A DNA stretch of 64,000 nt from Gaeumannomyces sp. JS-464. Lineage: Eukaryota > Ascomycota > Sordariomycetes > Magnaporthales > Magnaporthaceae. The translations under genes and the position numbers were made by a program. The stretch spans positions 3,782,001 to 3,846,000 of the forward strand of contig NGZR01000004.1 of assembly GCA_002197995.1 (NCBI GenBank), given 5' to 3'. The notes below the pieces were generated by a model. It saw only the letters and a program-made list of their open reading frames with translations. It ran no database searches and had not been told where the DNA came from. Of this stretch, positions 1 to 9,529 are shown one piece after another (within the stretch, counting starts at the first letter, position 1; each line of letters begins with the position of its first letter).

Positions 1-1770
1 TTTATTTATGCTTTATATGGCCGAAATCCTACCGAAAGCAAAAGCGGTTAAGTACGAATACGCGGACGATATAGGCATTTACGTAACGGGTAGCATTTTA
101 AAAAAGTGCTTTCGTAAAGCAAAAGTTACGGTAACGGAAATCCTACGTTAAGGAAAGGTTAACAAAGTGGCTTTCGACTCGGGAAAGTGCGAACTTATGC
201 ATTTTTCTAAGCGGAAAAACCCTATAACCCCAGCGGTTACGGCGAAAGGCTTTACCATATAACAAACTATAAAAGCTTTACGGTAATTAGGGGTTTTTTT
301 CGACCAAAAGCTTAATTTTAAAGCCCACATCGATAATAGGGCTGCAAAAGCTTAAAACGTTGCCAACCACTTTTAAAAGCTTACGAATTCGATAAAAGAA
401 ATACCGGCACATTCGGTTTACAAAGCCGTTACGACGGTTATAATCCCTACGGCTTTATACAAGGCTAAAGTGTGGTATAAGGGCAAAACCAAACCACTTT
501 ATATAAGCCGGCATAATAGCAAATTATCTGCTAAAGCCATTTAATTAAACGGGTTAATAAAGCTTTAACCGCGTCTTTTCGAACAGTAGCTCCGGCTTGG
601 AAAACCGCACCGATAAATGCTTTACATTACGAATCCGGCATTTCAAACGCCCAGGCGCTTTTAAAATAAGCCCGCTTCCGTTTTGCGACCCGTATAAATA
701 CGGTACCGGAAAATCACCCCCTAACCGCAGCGGTTAAGCTGGCTTTTAACGCCCGAAAGCCTAAAATAAGCTTGCCCGGGAAGCTTGCGACCTCGTTGCA
801 AAGGACGGCCGAATTCCTTCCGGTTTGCATTCGCCCGGCTTACGTTTTTTATAAATATACAGGGCTTACGGTGGCCATATAAGAAAAGCCCGCAGCCGCA
901 AAAGCTTTTATAGCGTAGCTTCGCACCCTCCCATTTACCGACGTTATAATATATAGCGACGGGTTTAAAGCAAAAAACGGGGCAGTTGGATACGGCTGGG
1001 TAATATACCAAGCCGGTTAACGCAAACTTTCCGGGCACGGCCGGTTAGCGCATCCGGCGGAAGTATTCGACGGCGAAGCGAAAGGGGCCCGAATAGGCCT
1101 TCGTAAAGCTGTTTGGAGCTTTCGCAACTGCACTTTCCATTTATGCCTCGATAACACTTCGGCGGTTAACGGCTTTTTAAATACGGCTTTTAATAGTTCG
1201 CAAAAGGCTTTTAAAAAGGTTTATTACTTTATAAATAAGTATTAAATACACGTCCGTTAATCCCCGGGGCATACGGGAATCCCCGGGAACGAAAAGGCCG
1301 ATACCGAAGCAAAGTTAAGTACGGCCCTCCCGATCTCTTAACACGCTAAACTAATAATGGCGGGAGTAAAAGCTTTAGCCCGGAAAATAACCCAGGACGC
1401 TTGGAACGCATGGTTTAAAAATACCTTACCGGAACGGTATAAGGCCATAAGCCTCCCGCCAATACTCCAACGCACGCCCGATACGCTACAACTGCACTAA
1501 AAGGTATTATAACAACTAATGGCCGCACGCACCGGCCACGGGGATTTCGACTGGTACTACCGAAAATTCGAACACGAGGACGATAACCCGTGTCGTTACG
1601 AGCGAAATAAGTCCCCTTTTTACCTTGTATTTTGCAGGCTGGCTAAGGCGGCAAAAAACAAATGGCTTATAACGGACCCTCCCCGGCTTTTAATAAGCCC
1701 GAATATTGGAAACGGCTTTTTTAAAAGCCCTTTTTTTTGCTTCGTTCGTTAAAGCCACCAACTATTACAA
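1..1770 (+). pseudogene. LINE-A ORF2 remnant (RT C-terminus, RNase H, terminal CCHC motif)
   Basis: The RT catalytic box YADD is intact at 59-70, preceded by the FMLYMAEILPKAKA segment. The RNase H domain follows at about 930-1260, with the DVIIYSDG-type strand near 940-965. The C-terminal zinc motif at about 1585-1640 reads CRYERNKSPFYLVFC. The same place in LINE-C reads CRCGRNKSPSHPVFC, so one Cys and the His have become Tyr. Numerous TAA/TAG codons interrupt the frame. The family is a known fungal LINE type; that this copy is dead is read directly from the stops. Confidence 0.8.
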
Positions 1771-2215
1771 TATCGCCAAACGATAACAATAGGGCCTAAA
1801 AAGCCTATACTTAACCTTTTTCTTTGTACTATTAGGATTACCAATAGGCTCGTTAATCCCCCGCACTTTAGGCCGGGCCTAAAGGAGGTTTCGAAAACCC
1901 CCTCCCCGCCCAAACACGGCTTTACCCCCTTTCCGGCATACCCGTCAGCTAATAGCATTATTACCACTCGCAGCGCTTTATAACGCCCCGGCGTATTTTT
2001 ACGCCCTATTATCGATTGCCCGCTCGCTAACAAGGAGCGCCGGAATGCGGCCCGACCCTCGTATGCCTTCGGGTTTAATTTGTTAACCGCCTTAATAGCA
2101 GCATATAGCCTAGTGTTAAGCTTAGGTAGCGTTAGCACGTTATATGCACTTTGGGAGGCAGGGACTAGTAAATCCCGATTTATTAACGTTAAATATACTT
2201 TTTCTCTCTTTCCTT
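1..2215 (+). mobile_element. LINE-A: 3' part of a Tad-like LINE, heavily RIP-mutated
   Basis: The window opens inside the reverse transcriptase of a non-LTR retrotransposon. It is collinear with LINE-B (its 5' end here aligns near 13288), and the 3' end is recognisable by the shared sequence before a CT-rich tail at about 2190-2215. Compared with LINE-B it has many more C-to-T and G-to-A differences, which create stops. The RT, RNase H and terminal zinc motif occur in the Tad/I-like order. The 5' part lies outside the window. Confidence 0.85.
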
Positions 2216-2430
2216 TTAGCGGGGGGCCCGCGGGATCGATGTCGGAGGGTATATAAGGGAGTCGAGTTGGCGACCCCTTTTTGCAATACAAGCCTGTACC
2301 ACCCACTAAGTTTAGGGCCCTGCTAGCACTACTTGTAATGCTTAATAAGGCCTGTACTAACTAATCGTAACCCTGTTAGCTACTGTGATTAGCGCAAGCA
2401 CACCCTAATTAAAACCTTATATTTTTACAA
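2216..2430. other. Unassigned spacer between LINE-A and the inverted LTR pair
   Basis: A moderately GC-rich start (2216-2330) is followed by AT-rich sequence. I see no coding signal, RNA gene or repeat shared with the rest of the window. It may be the original target DNA of the LINE, or an unrecognised end of the LTR next to it. Confidence 0.4.
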
Positions 2431-2681
2431 TAATAAAGCCATAAATCTAAAAAAGTTGTTAAAGACAAATAGCGTATATATAAAAGATGGACTTCCTATT
2501 GTTTTAAATAGTTTTAACTAAGTTTTCGGCATTAGTTAACTTAAGTTAGCTTCCAGGCATCCCCTAGGGCAAACAATTAAATTGCCCTTTTAAGTTACGT
2601 GTTCCATTGTTTCCCAAACCAGCGATACTGTCCTTTCCCCCCGAGGTGCCCTACGTTAAAAGCAAACCCCTAATTGTAACA
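2431..2681 (+). repeat. Truncated LTR of gypsy family A, inverted relative to its neighbour
   Basis: Read on the minus strand this begins TGTTACAATTAGGGGTTTGC and continues through the family A LTR as far as the TATATATACGCT segment. It then stops before the tandem-repeat part seen in other copies. It lies head to head with the LTR at 2703-3165, separated by 21 bp. No gag or pol lies beside it. Strand follows the family's coding direction (gag-pol is antisense to the TGTTACAATT reading). Confidence 0.75.
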
Positions 2682-2702
2682 ATTAAATAAAATTAGTTAA
2701 AA
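2682..2702. other. 21-bp spacer matching the primer-binding side of family A elements
   Basis: The sequence ATTAAATAAAATTAGTTAAA corresponds to the bases just inside the 5' LTR of A1 (24253-24273), where the primer-binding site is expected. So the right-hand LTR here still carries about 20 bp of internal sequence before the inverted LTR starts. Confidence 0.55.
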
Positions 2703-3165
2703 TGTTACAATTAGGGGTTTGCTTTTAAGGTAAGGCACTTCGGGGGTGGAAAAGGACAGTATCGCTGGTTTTAGTAAATAAGGGAACTCGTAACTTAAAA
2801 GGACAATTTAATTGCTTAATTTAGCGGATATTTGCGAGCTAACTTAAGTTAACTAATGCAATAGCCTTAATTAAAACTACTTAGGACAGTAGGAAATCCT
2901 CCCTTTTTTTATAGTAACTTCGCTTGCTTTATAATTTCCCTAAATATGTTAATTATGTTTATAGCTAACATATCCCCGCTGGATATGTGGGCTATGTTTA
3001 TAGTTAACATATCCCCGCTGGATATGTTAGTTATGTTTATAGCTAATATATCCTGTGTTAGTTACGTGGTGGGTAGTTACGTAACCGGGGTCGGGATGGG
3101 TCGCTTTAGCCCCTCCTAATTCCTTAAGCCGACCCGCATCTCTTTTTAGGGACGCGGTCGTAACA
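2703..3165 (-). repeat. LTR of gypsy family A with a diverged internal tandem repeat
   Basis: It starts TGTTACAATTAGG and ends GGTCGTAACA, so the ends form the TGTTAC/GTAACA inverted pair that defines family A LTRs. The internal tandem block at about 2945-3055 uses a unit around GGATATGTTA-GTTATG-TTTATAG instead of the ATTTGTTGCTTTGTTACAAAT unit of the other copies. No retrotransposon body follows on either side. Confidence 0.8.
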
Positions 3166-3548
3166 TTTAAAAGTAAAACCTTTAATTTTAACATTTTAAT
3201 AAAACCTTTATCGATATACGCCATGTTGCAGCCACGAGAATTGAAAATAAAAAGGAAAAATAAATACCATCGGAAAGAGCGGAAGATTTTAATTAGGTGT
3301 TAATTGAGTTTTTTATTTTAACTAATTAGATTAATCGTTAAAAATGCAGTTAAATATGCTACTTTTAGTGGCGACCTAATAGATTTTAGTAGTCGAACAA
3401 AGGGTGCTTTAACTTGATTAACGGTTTTTTTTTTTTCAAAGCCGCCTGTTTACGATTGGCTAACGCAGGGACTTATTTCACGTAAAAGTTTGGCTAATAT
3501 AATTACGGAAACTTCTTACGTCGATAGATTTGATGTGCATTATTACAA
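3166..3548. other. 3' flank of the F-box gene
   Basis: AT-rich sequence downstream of the minus-strand F-box gene, with a T-run at about 3427-3438. I see no second gene, tRNA or transposon fragment. The 3' UTR and poly(A) site of the F-box gene should lie here, but no strong signal singles out a position. Confidence 0.5.
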
Positions 3549-4922
3549 TTAACCGTATAGTCGCCGGCTATTATGGCTGACGAAGCCTATAAAGATATCG
3601 TACGCCTTTTGGTCGGCCCCTTCCAAGACGGAAGTGACGTTATAATCCACGTCGTCCTTCCAACTCGTGCGCCACCACGAAAGCATGCCATAGGAGAAGG
3701 CGCGACGGCCAGGATTACTAGTAATGATCTCCTGGGCGGCTGCCGACCTGGCAGTCAATCTGTAAACCGGCGGCTCACCCACCTCCCAGCTCGTCGGCTC
3801 CTCCAACTTCAGGCTTGTTGGGACCGGGCTGGTCAAAGCGAAGTGGTGGATGAAGACGCCGTGTTCGACCAGCCGGCCGAACAAGTCGCTCCACCTGAAG
3901 CCGGGCGGCCCGTACCGCACTTCGGGTTTGACGTTGTTTAGAATGAGGGATAGTGGGCTTCCGCCCGGCCGGCCGATGAGATATTCCACCAGGTCCGGTC
4001 CCAGGATCGCGTTGCCCAGCTCCAGCTCTGCCAGGTGCGGCATAAAGCGGTGGCGGAAAACGAGGGGACAGGACATTTGCGGTTCGGACAGTTGCCGGCT
4101 GCGGACGACATCGCCCAGAGGCCCGTACGGGGAAGCCTGGAGCCTAAGGCGTTTGACGGAGCCTAGATGGTTGAAGAAGTCCAGGTGCAGCCTGCTGAGG
4201 AAGGCGGCGTATTCCGGGGAGTTGATGGTGTCTGCATGGCCGGCAGGGAATTCCTCACCGAAAAGCGAAAGGTCCAAGTCCTGCAGCCGCCCAAGCATGC
4301 GTGCCCACCAAGCGCTGCCGGTGGCCGTCACGAACGCGTCCAAGGGGCTGATGGGAGGGTAGTTGGCCAGCCTAAGCTTCTTGATGGACTGGTTAAGAGC
4401 CAGGGCCCTGATGATGGCGTAGGTGACGGCCGTCAACTTCCTGCGCCGTTCAGGCAGGTCCGGATGGTGCTCGTGCCAAATGTCCCCGTGGTAAATGCCA
4501 GGGTGCCGGTTCTCGGCCGGAAATTCCACGGTGATGCTTTCCAGGCTCGGCAGCAGGTTGCCGCTCAGGAGCTCCTCGGCACTTGGTGGGATGCCGCTGC
4601 CGGCGGGATGCGCCAGGGCATAGCATCTCGCCTTGGTGGAGGATGCCGCGGGCTCGGTGCACCAGCACCCGAGGTCGTCGCAGCCTTGAAAGCTGACAGT
4701 TAGGCTTAGGTGCCGGACGAGGGGGCCGTGCCATTCTGCGGCCAGTAACGCTGAGTCGGCCGCAGATTTGTCATCGTGGATGACCAAGGAACGGAACAAA
4801 TGAGGAAGTGTGATTGCCTGGAGCGACCGGCCGGCACTGCGCAGACGCGCCAGGTCGGGCAAATCAAGATGCTTAAAAATAGTGTCGAAGAGCTCGATAG
4901 GGAGCGATTCCAGAGTCAGCAT
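3549..4922 (-). CDS. F-box protein, 457 aa, single exon, intact
   Basis: The protein starts MLTLESLPIELFDTIFKHLD, a typical F-box. Residues 1-48 fit the LP-E-i-IF-L-L--L--lr-----L pattern, which in this family binds Skp1 and brings a substrate to an SCF ubiquitin ligase. The rest (about 50-457) is a variable, probably substrate-facing region with repeated leucine-rich stretches near residues 175-320. I do not recognise a WD40 or formal LRR domain in it. A short Cys group (GCDDLGCWC) lies near residue 80-90. The start is preceded by TTAAC with A at -3, a good fungal context. The frame has no stop over 1.37 kb, high GC and no RIP signature, in sharp contrast with the surroundings. Substrate and pathway are unknown. 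Fungal F-box genes of this type are often lineage-specific. Expression is not shown by the sequence. Confidence 0.85.
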   Translation of the reverse strand: MLTLESLPIELFDTIFKHLDLPDLARLRSAGRSLQAITLPHLFRSLVIHDDKSAADSALLAAEWHGPLVRHLSLTVSFQGCDDLGCWCTEPAASSTKARCYALAHPAGSGIPPSAEELLSGNLLPSLESITVEFPAENRHPGIYHGDIWHEHHPDLPERRRKLTAVTYAIIRALALNQSIKKLRLANYPPISPLDAFVTATGSAWWARMLGRLQDLDLSLFGEEFPAGHADTINSPEYAAFLSRLHLDFFNHLGSVKRLRLQASPYGPLGDVVRSRQLSEPQMSCPLVFRHRFMPHLAELELGNAILGPDLVEYLIGRPGGSPLSLILNNVKPEVRYGPPGFRWSDLFGRLVEHGVFIHHFALTSPVPTSLKLEEPTSWEVGEPPVYRLTARSAAAQEIITSNPGRRAFSYGMLSWWRTSWKDDVDYNVTSVLEGADQKAYDIFIGFVSHNSRRLYG

Positions 4923-5236
4923 GTTAACGTAGGGTGAGTAGGAGAAAAGAGCGGGGTAAGTGGCTTAAAGCGGTCGTTAAATATCGTGGAGAGGAGGGAT
5001 AGATTGATTGAATTATAAGGACGCAAAGCGATGCTCCGATAGCCTCGGATACCTTGAAATGCGACGCGCTAGATAGAGTGGATATAATAAGCACAATCTT
5101 ACTGTTATGTAATGGTGGGTGTGAGGCTACTACAATGCACCCACACAGCTTGCAATCGGACGGCGGTCACGGATTGGGCTTTAAGTAGGTGCGCTACAGT
5201 TAAGTAGAAAGGTGGTGGCTAGGGGTGGTGGCTGTG

Positions 5237-5258
5237 TACGGAAGCCAGCGCTTCCGTA
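5237..5258. other. Perfect 8-bp stem hairpin
   Basis: TACGGAAG and CTTCCGTA pair perfectly around a 6-base CCAGCG loop, in the upstream region of the F-box gene. Whether it acts as a protein site or is chance is not shown. Confidence 0.5.
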
Positions 5259-5393
5259 ATTTCCCGTGGCTAACAGGGTTCCCTGGGGTCCCTTAGGTGG
5301 GGCCGAGTTAAACATAGACTGCTGACGGGGCGTGGGCGGCTTTTACGGTAGGGTGGCAAGCCGGACCCACCGAGACGGGTGGCGGTGCCCCAG

Positions 5394-5405
5394 CTAGGTA
5401 CCTAG
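5394..5405. other. CTAGGTACCTAG palindrome
   Basis: A perfect 12-bp palindrome. CCTAGGTA-type palindromes are often seen scattered in filamentous ascomycete intergenic DNA, so this supports the fungal assignment but not a specific function. Confidence 0.5.
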
Positions 5406-5590
5406 GTAAACTTTACCATCCGCGGCCCAGTAAGGCTTAAAATGGCCCGAGACAAGGACAGTAATTAACAGTTTAACACAGCTTAGTAACTAGCACCAAA
5501 TGTGGAGTCGAATGTATTATACAAACGGGTTTGTAACTAAATTAGTTAACACTGGAAGTTAACTATTTTAAGTGATAGCTATCCGAGGAG

Positions 5591-5609
5591 GCCCCGGTTT
5601 TACCGGGGC
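5591..5609. other. GC-rich hairpin
   Basis: GCCCCGG and CCGGGGC form a perfect 7-bp stem around a TTTTA loop, about 165 bp from the edge of T1. Confidence 0.5.
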
Positions 5610-5772
5610 TGTAGTGCCTTACCGTTATAGCTGCCGTTGTTAATGGCGTTTAGGTCCGTTAACCGAAACGACTGGAAAGAACTAGCCCCAAGCAACTTTC
5701 CTTGTCAAGCTTATGGCTAAGCGAGGTAAGGCATGCTGGTGCTTTTGCTTAGCTAAAAAGTCGCAAGCTATA

Positions 5773-5909
5773 CTTGCGCGGGCTAAAAACGCCCAGCTGA
5801 TCGGCCCTTCGGGGATTAGCGCGGAGGGGCAATCTGTCGTTTTTCTTGCAATTTGTCGTTTTTTAAGGACATTTTTCCCTATAAAAAATTAGCGGGAAAT
5901 TAATGTACC
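5773..5909 (+). repeat. T1 left terminal inverted repeat
   Basis: 137 bp matching the reverse complement of 8566-8702 with only a few differences. It contains two direct copies of AATYTGTCGTTTTT (about 5830-5865), a plausible subterminal transposase site. Confidence 0.85.
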
Positions 5910-6462
5910 ACCGCTTTTTTGCATGAAACGCTTAATTGCATTAAACCGGGGTTGGCTCCACCGTTAAATCCTTAAATATGCAACCGCTAATGCATTTATT
6001 ACTGCAAATACTTAAAAAATAAAGCTATTTAAGCGAGAGTTAAGTTAATCGGATCGTCCTTTTCGTTTTAATCAAAGCGATTAGCGGTTTTTAACGGAAA
6101 AGTATCGCTTTCCTTTGTATTTGTGCAATCCGGAAATGATATCTCGTACTTTTCCGATGTATATTTGCCCTGTAAAGAAACAGGCAAAAGGTGATTTGCA
6201 CCGTACTTATCCTTCCAATAGGCTCGCACGACCTTCCAAACCGTACCCTCGTTTCGTTAAGTGAGCCTCCAAAGCGTGTAGGAGAAAGAACTTCGGCAGG
6301 CTGCCAATTTGGAAAAAGGAAAACGTCGTTTTTTGCCTTGCTAAATTACAGGCGTGCAAAAAGCAAAGCCTTTTTTTGCAAAGCATGGAATCGATCGTCG
6401 CGCTTTCGGCGTTATTGCTAGTACCTTTCGATAACAGTGGCTTCGTTTTTTAAGGCAGCTTT

Positions 6463-8406
6463 TTAAAGGGCAACGAGATCGGTGATCTTTTTGCGTTTTG
6501 CCTTTTGCAGTCGCAAACGTGCCCGCAATCGCTTAAGGCGATCGGTTTCCTCCCGTTTGTACTTTTTTAACCAATGCTTAAATATCTTTAACTTCGATTT
6601 AAGATTTTTGCCCCGCAGGCGCCGGCGTTCCCTCCGTTTAAAAGCGAGGCGGTTATTCTCGTTATTAATTGCCTGGAAGCGCGTATCGCTAACGGAGATA
6701 AGCCCGATTTTGGTAATTAAGCGATTAAAAGAGGCTCGTTGTTTTCGCTCGACTTTAACCTGCTCGCGCCGGCGAAGCTTTTCGATCGCCCGAATACCGG
6801 CGAGAATCGCCGCGTGGGAAGCCTTTTTTATTTTTAAAAAGATATGGAATATCGTTAGCGAAACCGGCCTGCCCGAAAAAGCGGAAAAATGGAGGCGTTT
6901 TTTAACCCAATCCTTGTACGAAATGATCGCCGATAAATCCAACGAGGGAGTTGTAGCTTTTTTCCAATTAAGGGCGAGCAAATCCGGCGAAAGCGTTTTT
7001 AAAGCAGGTAAAAGCTCGCCGTCGTCGTTGAAAAAAAAGGTAAAAAATTAACCTTAGCGCTCGATCCGGCGGATTTGTTTAGTCGCGTTAGGGATATACC
7101 TTACCTTTTCCGTTACTATTGCTTTAAATTTCGCTGAAGTTAGCGGATTTTCGAGGTTATTAAGCATAATTTAAAGGTTAAACGGCGCGAGCCCGCATTT
7201 TAACCACGCTAATTTAACCGTGCTAATTTTAAACGCGCGCCGGCGTATGTTTTTAAAACCGTTTAAAAATTCCGGGCGATTATAATCGAAAGCGCTAAGT
7301 TTAATTTGCCGTAATAAATCCGTTTAATGCGCGCGTTTAAAAGCAAAGAAAATCCCAACGTCGAAAGGTTATAACTTATGCGTTATATGCGAAGGTAAAA
7401 GGAAAAGGATAACTTTCGCCTATTAGTACCTTTTTTTAAAAGGGAAAGGTAAAATGAAATTCGTAATTATTAACTAATAATAAACGGTAATCGGTAAGCG
7501 CTAACGGTTTTATGTTTTTTAAAAAATGATTTAGCTATTCGAAAGTAACGATATCGTCGGTTTAACCGCTTTCGCTCGTTGCGAGCATCGTTTTAAACGC
7601 GAGGGAATTTTATACGTGTTTCCCGGTAATATTTATTCCGGTTATAATAACGAACGGCGGGATCGTCGTGCTAGCGGTTAAGCAAATTTCGATAATCGTT
7701 ACGAGCGAGCGGTAATCCGGATCGCTTTAAAATTAAGTTTCGATATTAATATAACACTAAATAAAGCTACCTTTAAACACGCTAACTTAAAAGCCGGCCT
7801 TGTTAAAGTTCCATATATTTTCGTTATTAATTCCGTGCGTATTTACGCAATGCTTATATACGTCGAACCATTTTTTTAAAACGGTTTTATTTTAAACAGC
7901 GCGTTTTTAAACCGCTTTCGGCCTTTTTCGCGTGCGTTTAAAAAGGTACGCGTGCGAAGTAAGCCATTTTTACGCCCATTCCCTTTTAATTTTTCTCGTA
8001 AGCGGTTTCGCGCGCTTATTAACGATCGAATTAACGGTTTAAAAAAAAGGTAAAGGCAATAATTCCGGCGTTTGGATATTACGAGGTAGGTTAGCTTTAA
8101 AACTCCCGCAAATTTGCCTTACTATACCTAGCAACCTTACTAACCGATAAACAGCTTTTAGTTTACTTAAACTAATACGGCGAGTTGCTCGGCCTCGTTA
8201 AGCAATTTGTTATGCCCGCCGTTGTTTATGCGAGGTTTTACGCCTTTCCGTCGCCTTTAAAACGTGCGGGCGCTAATTCCGTAATGCTTTGCGGCATGCG
8301 TGGCGTTTTTAAACCGGCCGGTTTTAATATCGTTAAACGCGGTTAAAACGCGAGCTTTCGCTATTTGGGCTTTAATCCGCTAATTTTCACTCGATTTTTT
8401 GGCCAT
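6463..8406 (-). pseudogene. T1 transposase (DDE_1, CENP-B/psq-type HTH), decayed
   Basis: The likely start at 8406 opens with MAKKSSENQRIKAQIAKAR, followed by FNDIKTGRFKNATHAAKHYG, which is the psq-type helix-turn-helix of pogo/Fot transposases. The CENP-B-type helix LLNEAEQLAVLV comes next. Near the C-terminus, HITHKL then a stop then PFDVGIFFAFKRAH is the family's third catalytic region (HSSHLLQPLDVGVF-PLK in relatives). The last 172 codons (6463-6981) are open and end in a highly basic Arg/Lys tail, as in this family. Multiple TAA/TAG codons between 7000 and 8300 show it cannot be translated. Confidence 0.8.
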
Positions 8407-8565
8407 TTTGGTGCTGTTTCCTAGGAAAAAACAAGCTGGAAAAGCAGCGCAAAGCTTAATCGGCGCGGGGTTACCGGTTACGATCGCGATTAAATCGTGT
8501 TTTTTCCTATTATTGCATTTAGCCCGTGCATTATACAGTTAAGCGATTTATACCCCTGTTAAAAA

Positions 8566-8702
8566 GGTACATTAGTTTCCCGCTAATTTTTTATAGGGAA
8601 AAATGTCCTTAAAAAACGACAAATTGCAGGAAAAACGACAGATTGCCCTTCCGCGCTAATCCCCGAAAGGCCGATTAGCTGGGCGTTTTTAACCCGCGCA
8701 AG
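8566..8702 (-). repeat. T1 right terminal inverted repeat
   Basis: Mirror of 5773-5909, ending CCCGCGCAAG followed by the TA duplication. The paired GTCGTTTTT repeats are kept here as well. Confidence 0.85.
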
Positions 8703-8925
8703 TAATGCCGTAGCTTACTTTTAAAATAAAAGAGGATGGTGGAAATTTAATGGAGCTTAACGTGTATAACAAAGATATATAAGCGTAACGAAGCATTTGG
8801 ATGTTTATATATAATTTTAACATTCCAAAACACACACCTCCAATTATTACATCCTAACCATTTCGTTTTTTATATAAAACTTATATACATTTTTACACGT
8901 CTTTACCCAGCCTTTTAAAGTTACC
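8703..8925 (+). promoter_or_regulatory. Upstream region of the secreted-protein pseudogene with a TATA-like box
   Basis: TATATAAA at 8871-8878 lies 48 bp before the ATG at 8926, a usual fungal distance, and the ATG is preceded by TTACC. T1 inserted 223 bp upstream of the start, so it may have displaced more distant control elements. No other gene is seen here. Confidence 0.45.
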
Positions 8926-9346
8926 ATGCAGCTTAAGGCAACCTTTTTCGTACTTACAGCCCTAGCCACCGTTTTTAAAGCCGCCCTTACTATCGTTAAA
9001 AAGCACTAGTGCTTCTCGGCTGGCGATACCAACCTAAAGTACGTCTTTCCAGCATATAAAATCACTTTGCAGGTGGGATTTTTTTTTTTGAAAACTAACT
9101 TTTTATTTTATTTCGCCGCGACAAAGGGAAGCTGCAGCGATCGATGCAAACGGCGGCAAATTTGTTAAAAAGGCGAGGCATAACTTTAAAAGCGACGGGC
9201 CTAATAATGCTAACCTTGGAGGGGGTATCTACCTCACTCCCGAAAAAGGCGGTTATATTATTCCCTCCGCCAGGAGGGCGAAGCAGCACTACCGGTACGT
9301 ATCACCTGTGGAGTTTATACCGCCGATTAGAGGAGACGAGCAATAA
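8926..9346 (+). pseudogene. Small secreted protein gene, spliced, interrupted by a nonsense codon
   Basis: Exon 1 (8926-9038) encodes a signal peptide: MQ, one Lys, then the hydrophobic run FFVLTALATVF, then an Ala-rich cleavage region. A TAG at 9007-9009 interrupts codon 28 (likely CAG before C-to-T). The intron at 9039-9126 has donor GTACGT, branch site ACTAAC (9094-9099) and acceptor AAG, and it restores the phase exactly. Exon 2 (9127-9346) is open for 72 codons, rich in Gly, Tyr and Lys, with LGGGIYLTPEKGG and YRYVSPVEF segments, and ends at TAA 9344. A second frame stays open to 9440 and ends in Cys, so a further intron or a frameshift is possible. I do not recognise the family with confidence. 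A secreted enzyme-like or effector-like protein is an inference from the signal peptide, size and setting beside transposons. Confidence 0.6.
9039..9126 (+). other. Predicted 88-nt spliceosomal intron in the secreted-protein pseudogene
   Basis: GTACGT donor, ACTAAC branch site 27 nt before the AAG acceptor, and exact phase 2 joining of the two coding blocks. All three match fungal intron rules. An alternative 3' end at TTTGCAG (9072) would make an intron of only 34 nt with no branch site. Confidence 0.6.
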
Positions 9347-9529
9347 TGTTATGGTTTATACTAACTCCCACGGTCGCATAATCTCCAAAAACGTCGCGGG
9401 ACTTCCTCGAATTCACCAATTCTTGGCATTGCGCTGTTAGTGCACACTGCCAAATTGCATACAAATCCTTAACACCCGCCAATTAGCAACCCAACACTAA
9501 TAACCACGCCCGCCAACGGCGCTGGCGAC

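Larger units (their letters stand above)
4923..5772. other. Upstream region of the F-box gene, no further gene seen
   Basis: About 850 bp of mid-GC sequence between the F-box start codon and transposon T1. It should contain the F-box promoter (reading leftwards). I see no ORF of note. It holds three short dyad symmetries, listed separately, and ends at the TA target of T1. It could include a decayed repeat that is not represented elsewhere in the window. Confidence 0.45.
5773..8702 (-). mobile_element. T1: pogo-type Tc1/mariner DNA transposon with 137-bp TIRs and TA target
   Basis: Both ends begin with CTTGCGCGGG-T/C-TAAAAACGCC read inward and are flanked by TA (5771-5772 and 8703-8704), the target duplication of this superfamily. 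The inverted ends stay near-identical for 137 bp. The interior (2.66 kb) holds one transposase frame on the minus strand. Total length 2930 bp is long for a Fot/pogo element because of the long ends. The interior is RIP-mutated; the ends are much less so. Confidence 0.85.

Noticed and set aside
3573..4734. Four ORFs of 94-178 codons overlapping the F-box gene in other frames
   Set aside because: Shadows of a GC-rich real gene. None has recognisable similarity or start context.
9127..9346. Assigning the secreted-protein pseudogene to a ribonuclease-like or ADP-ribosyltransferase-like secreted family
   Set aside because: Only weak motif resemblance to either, with key residues not identifiable. 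Left as unrecognised.
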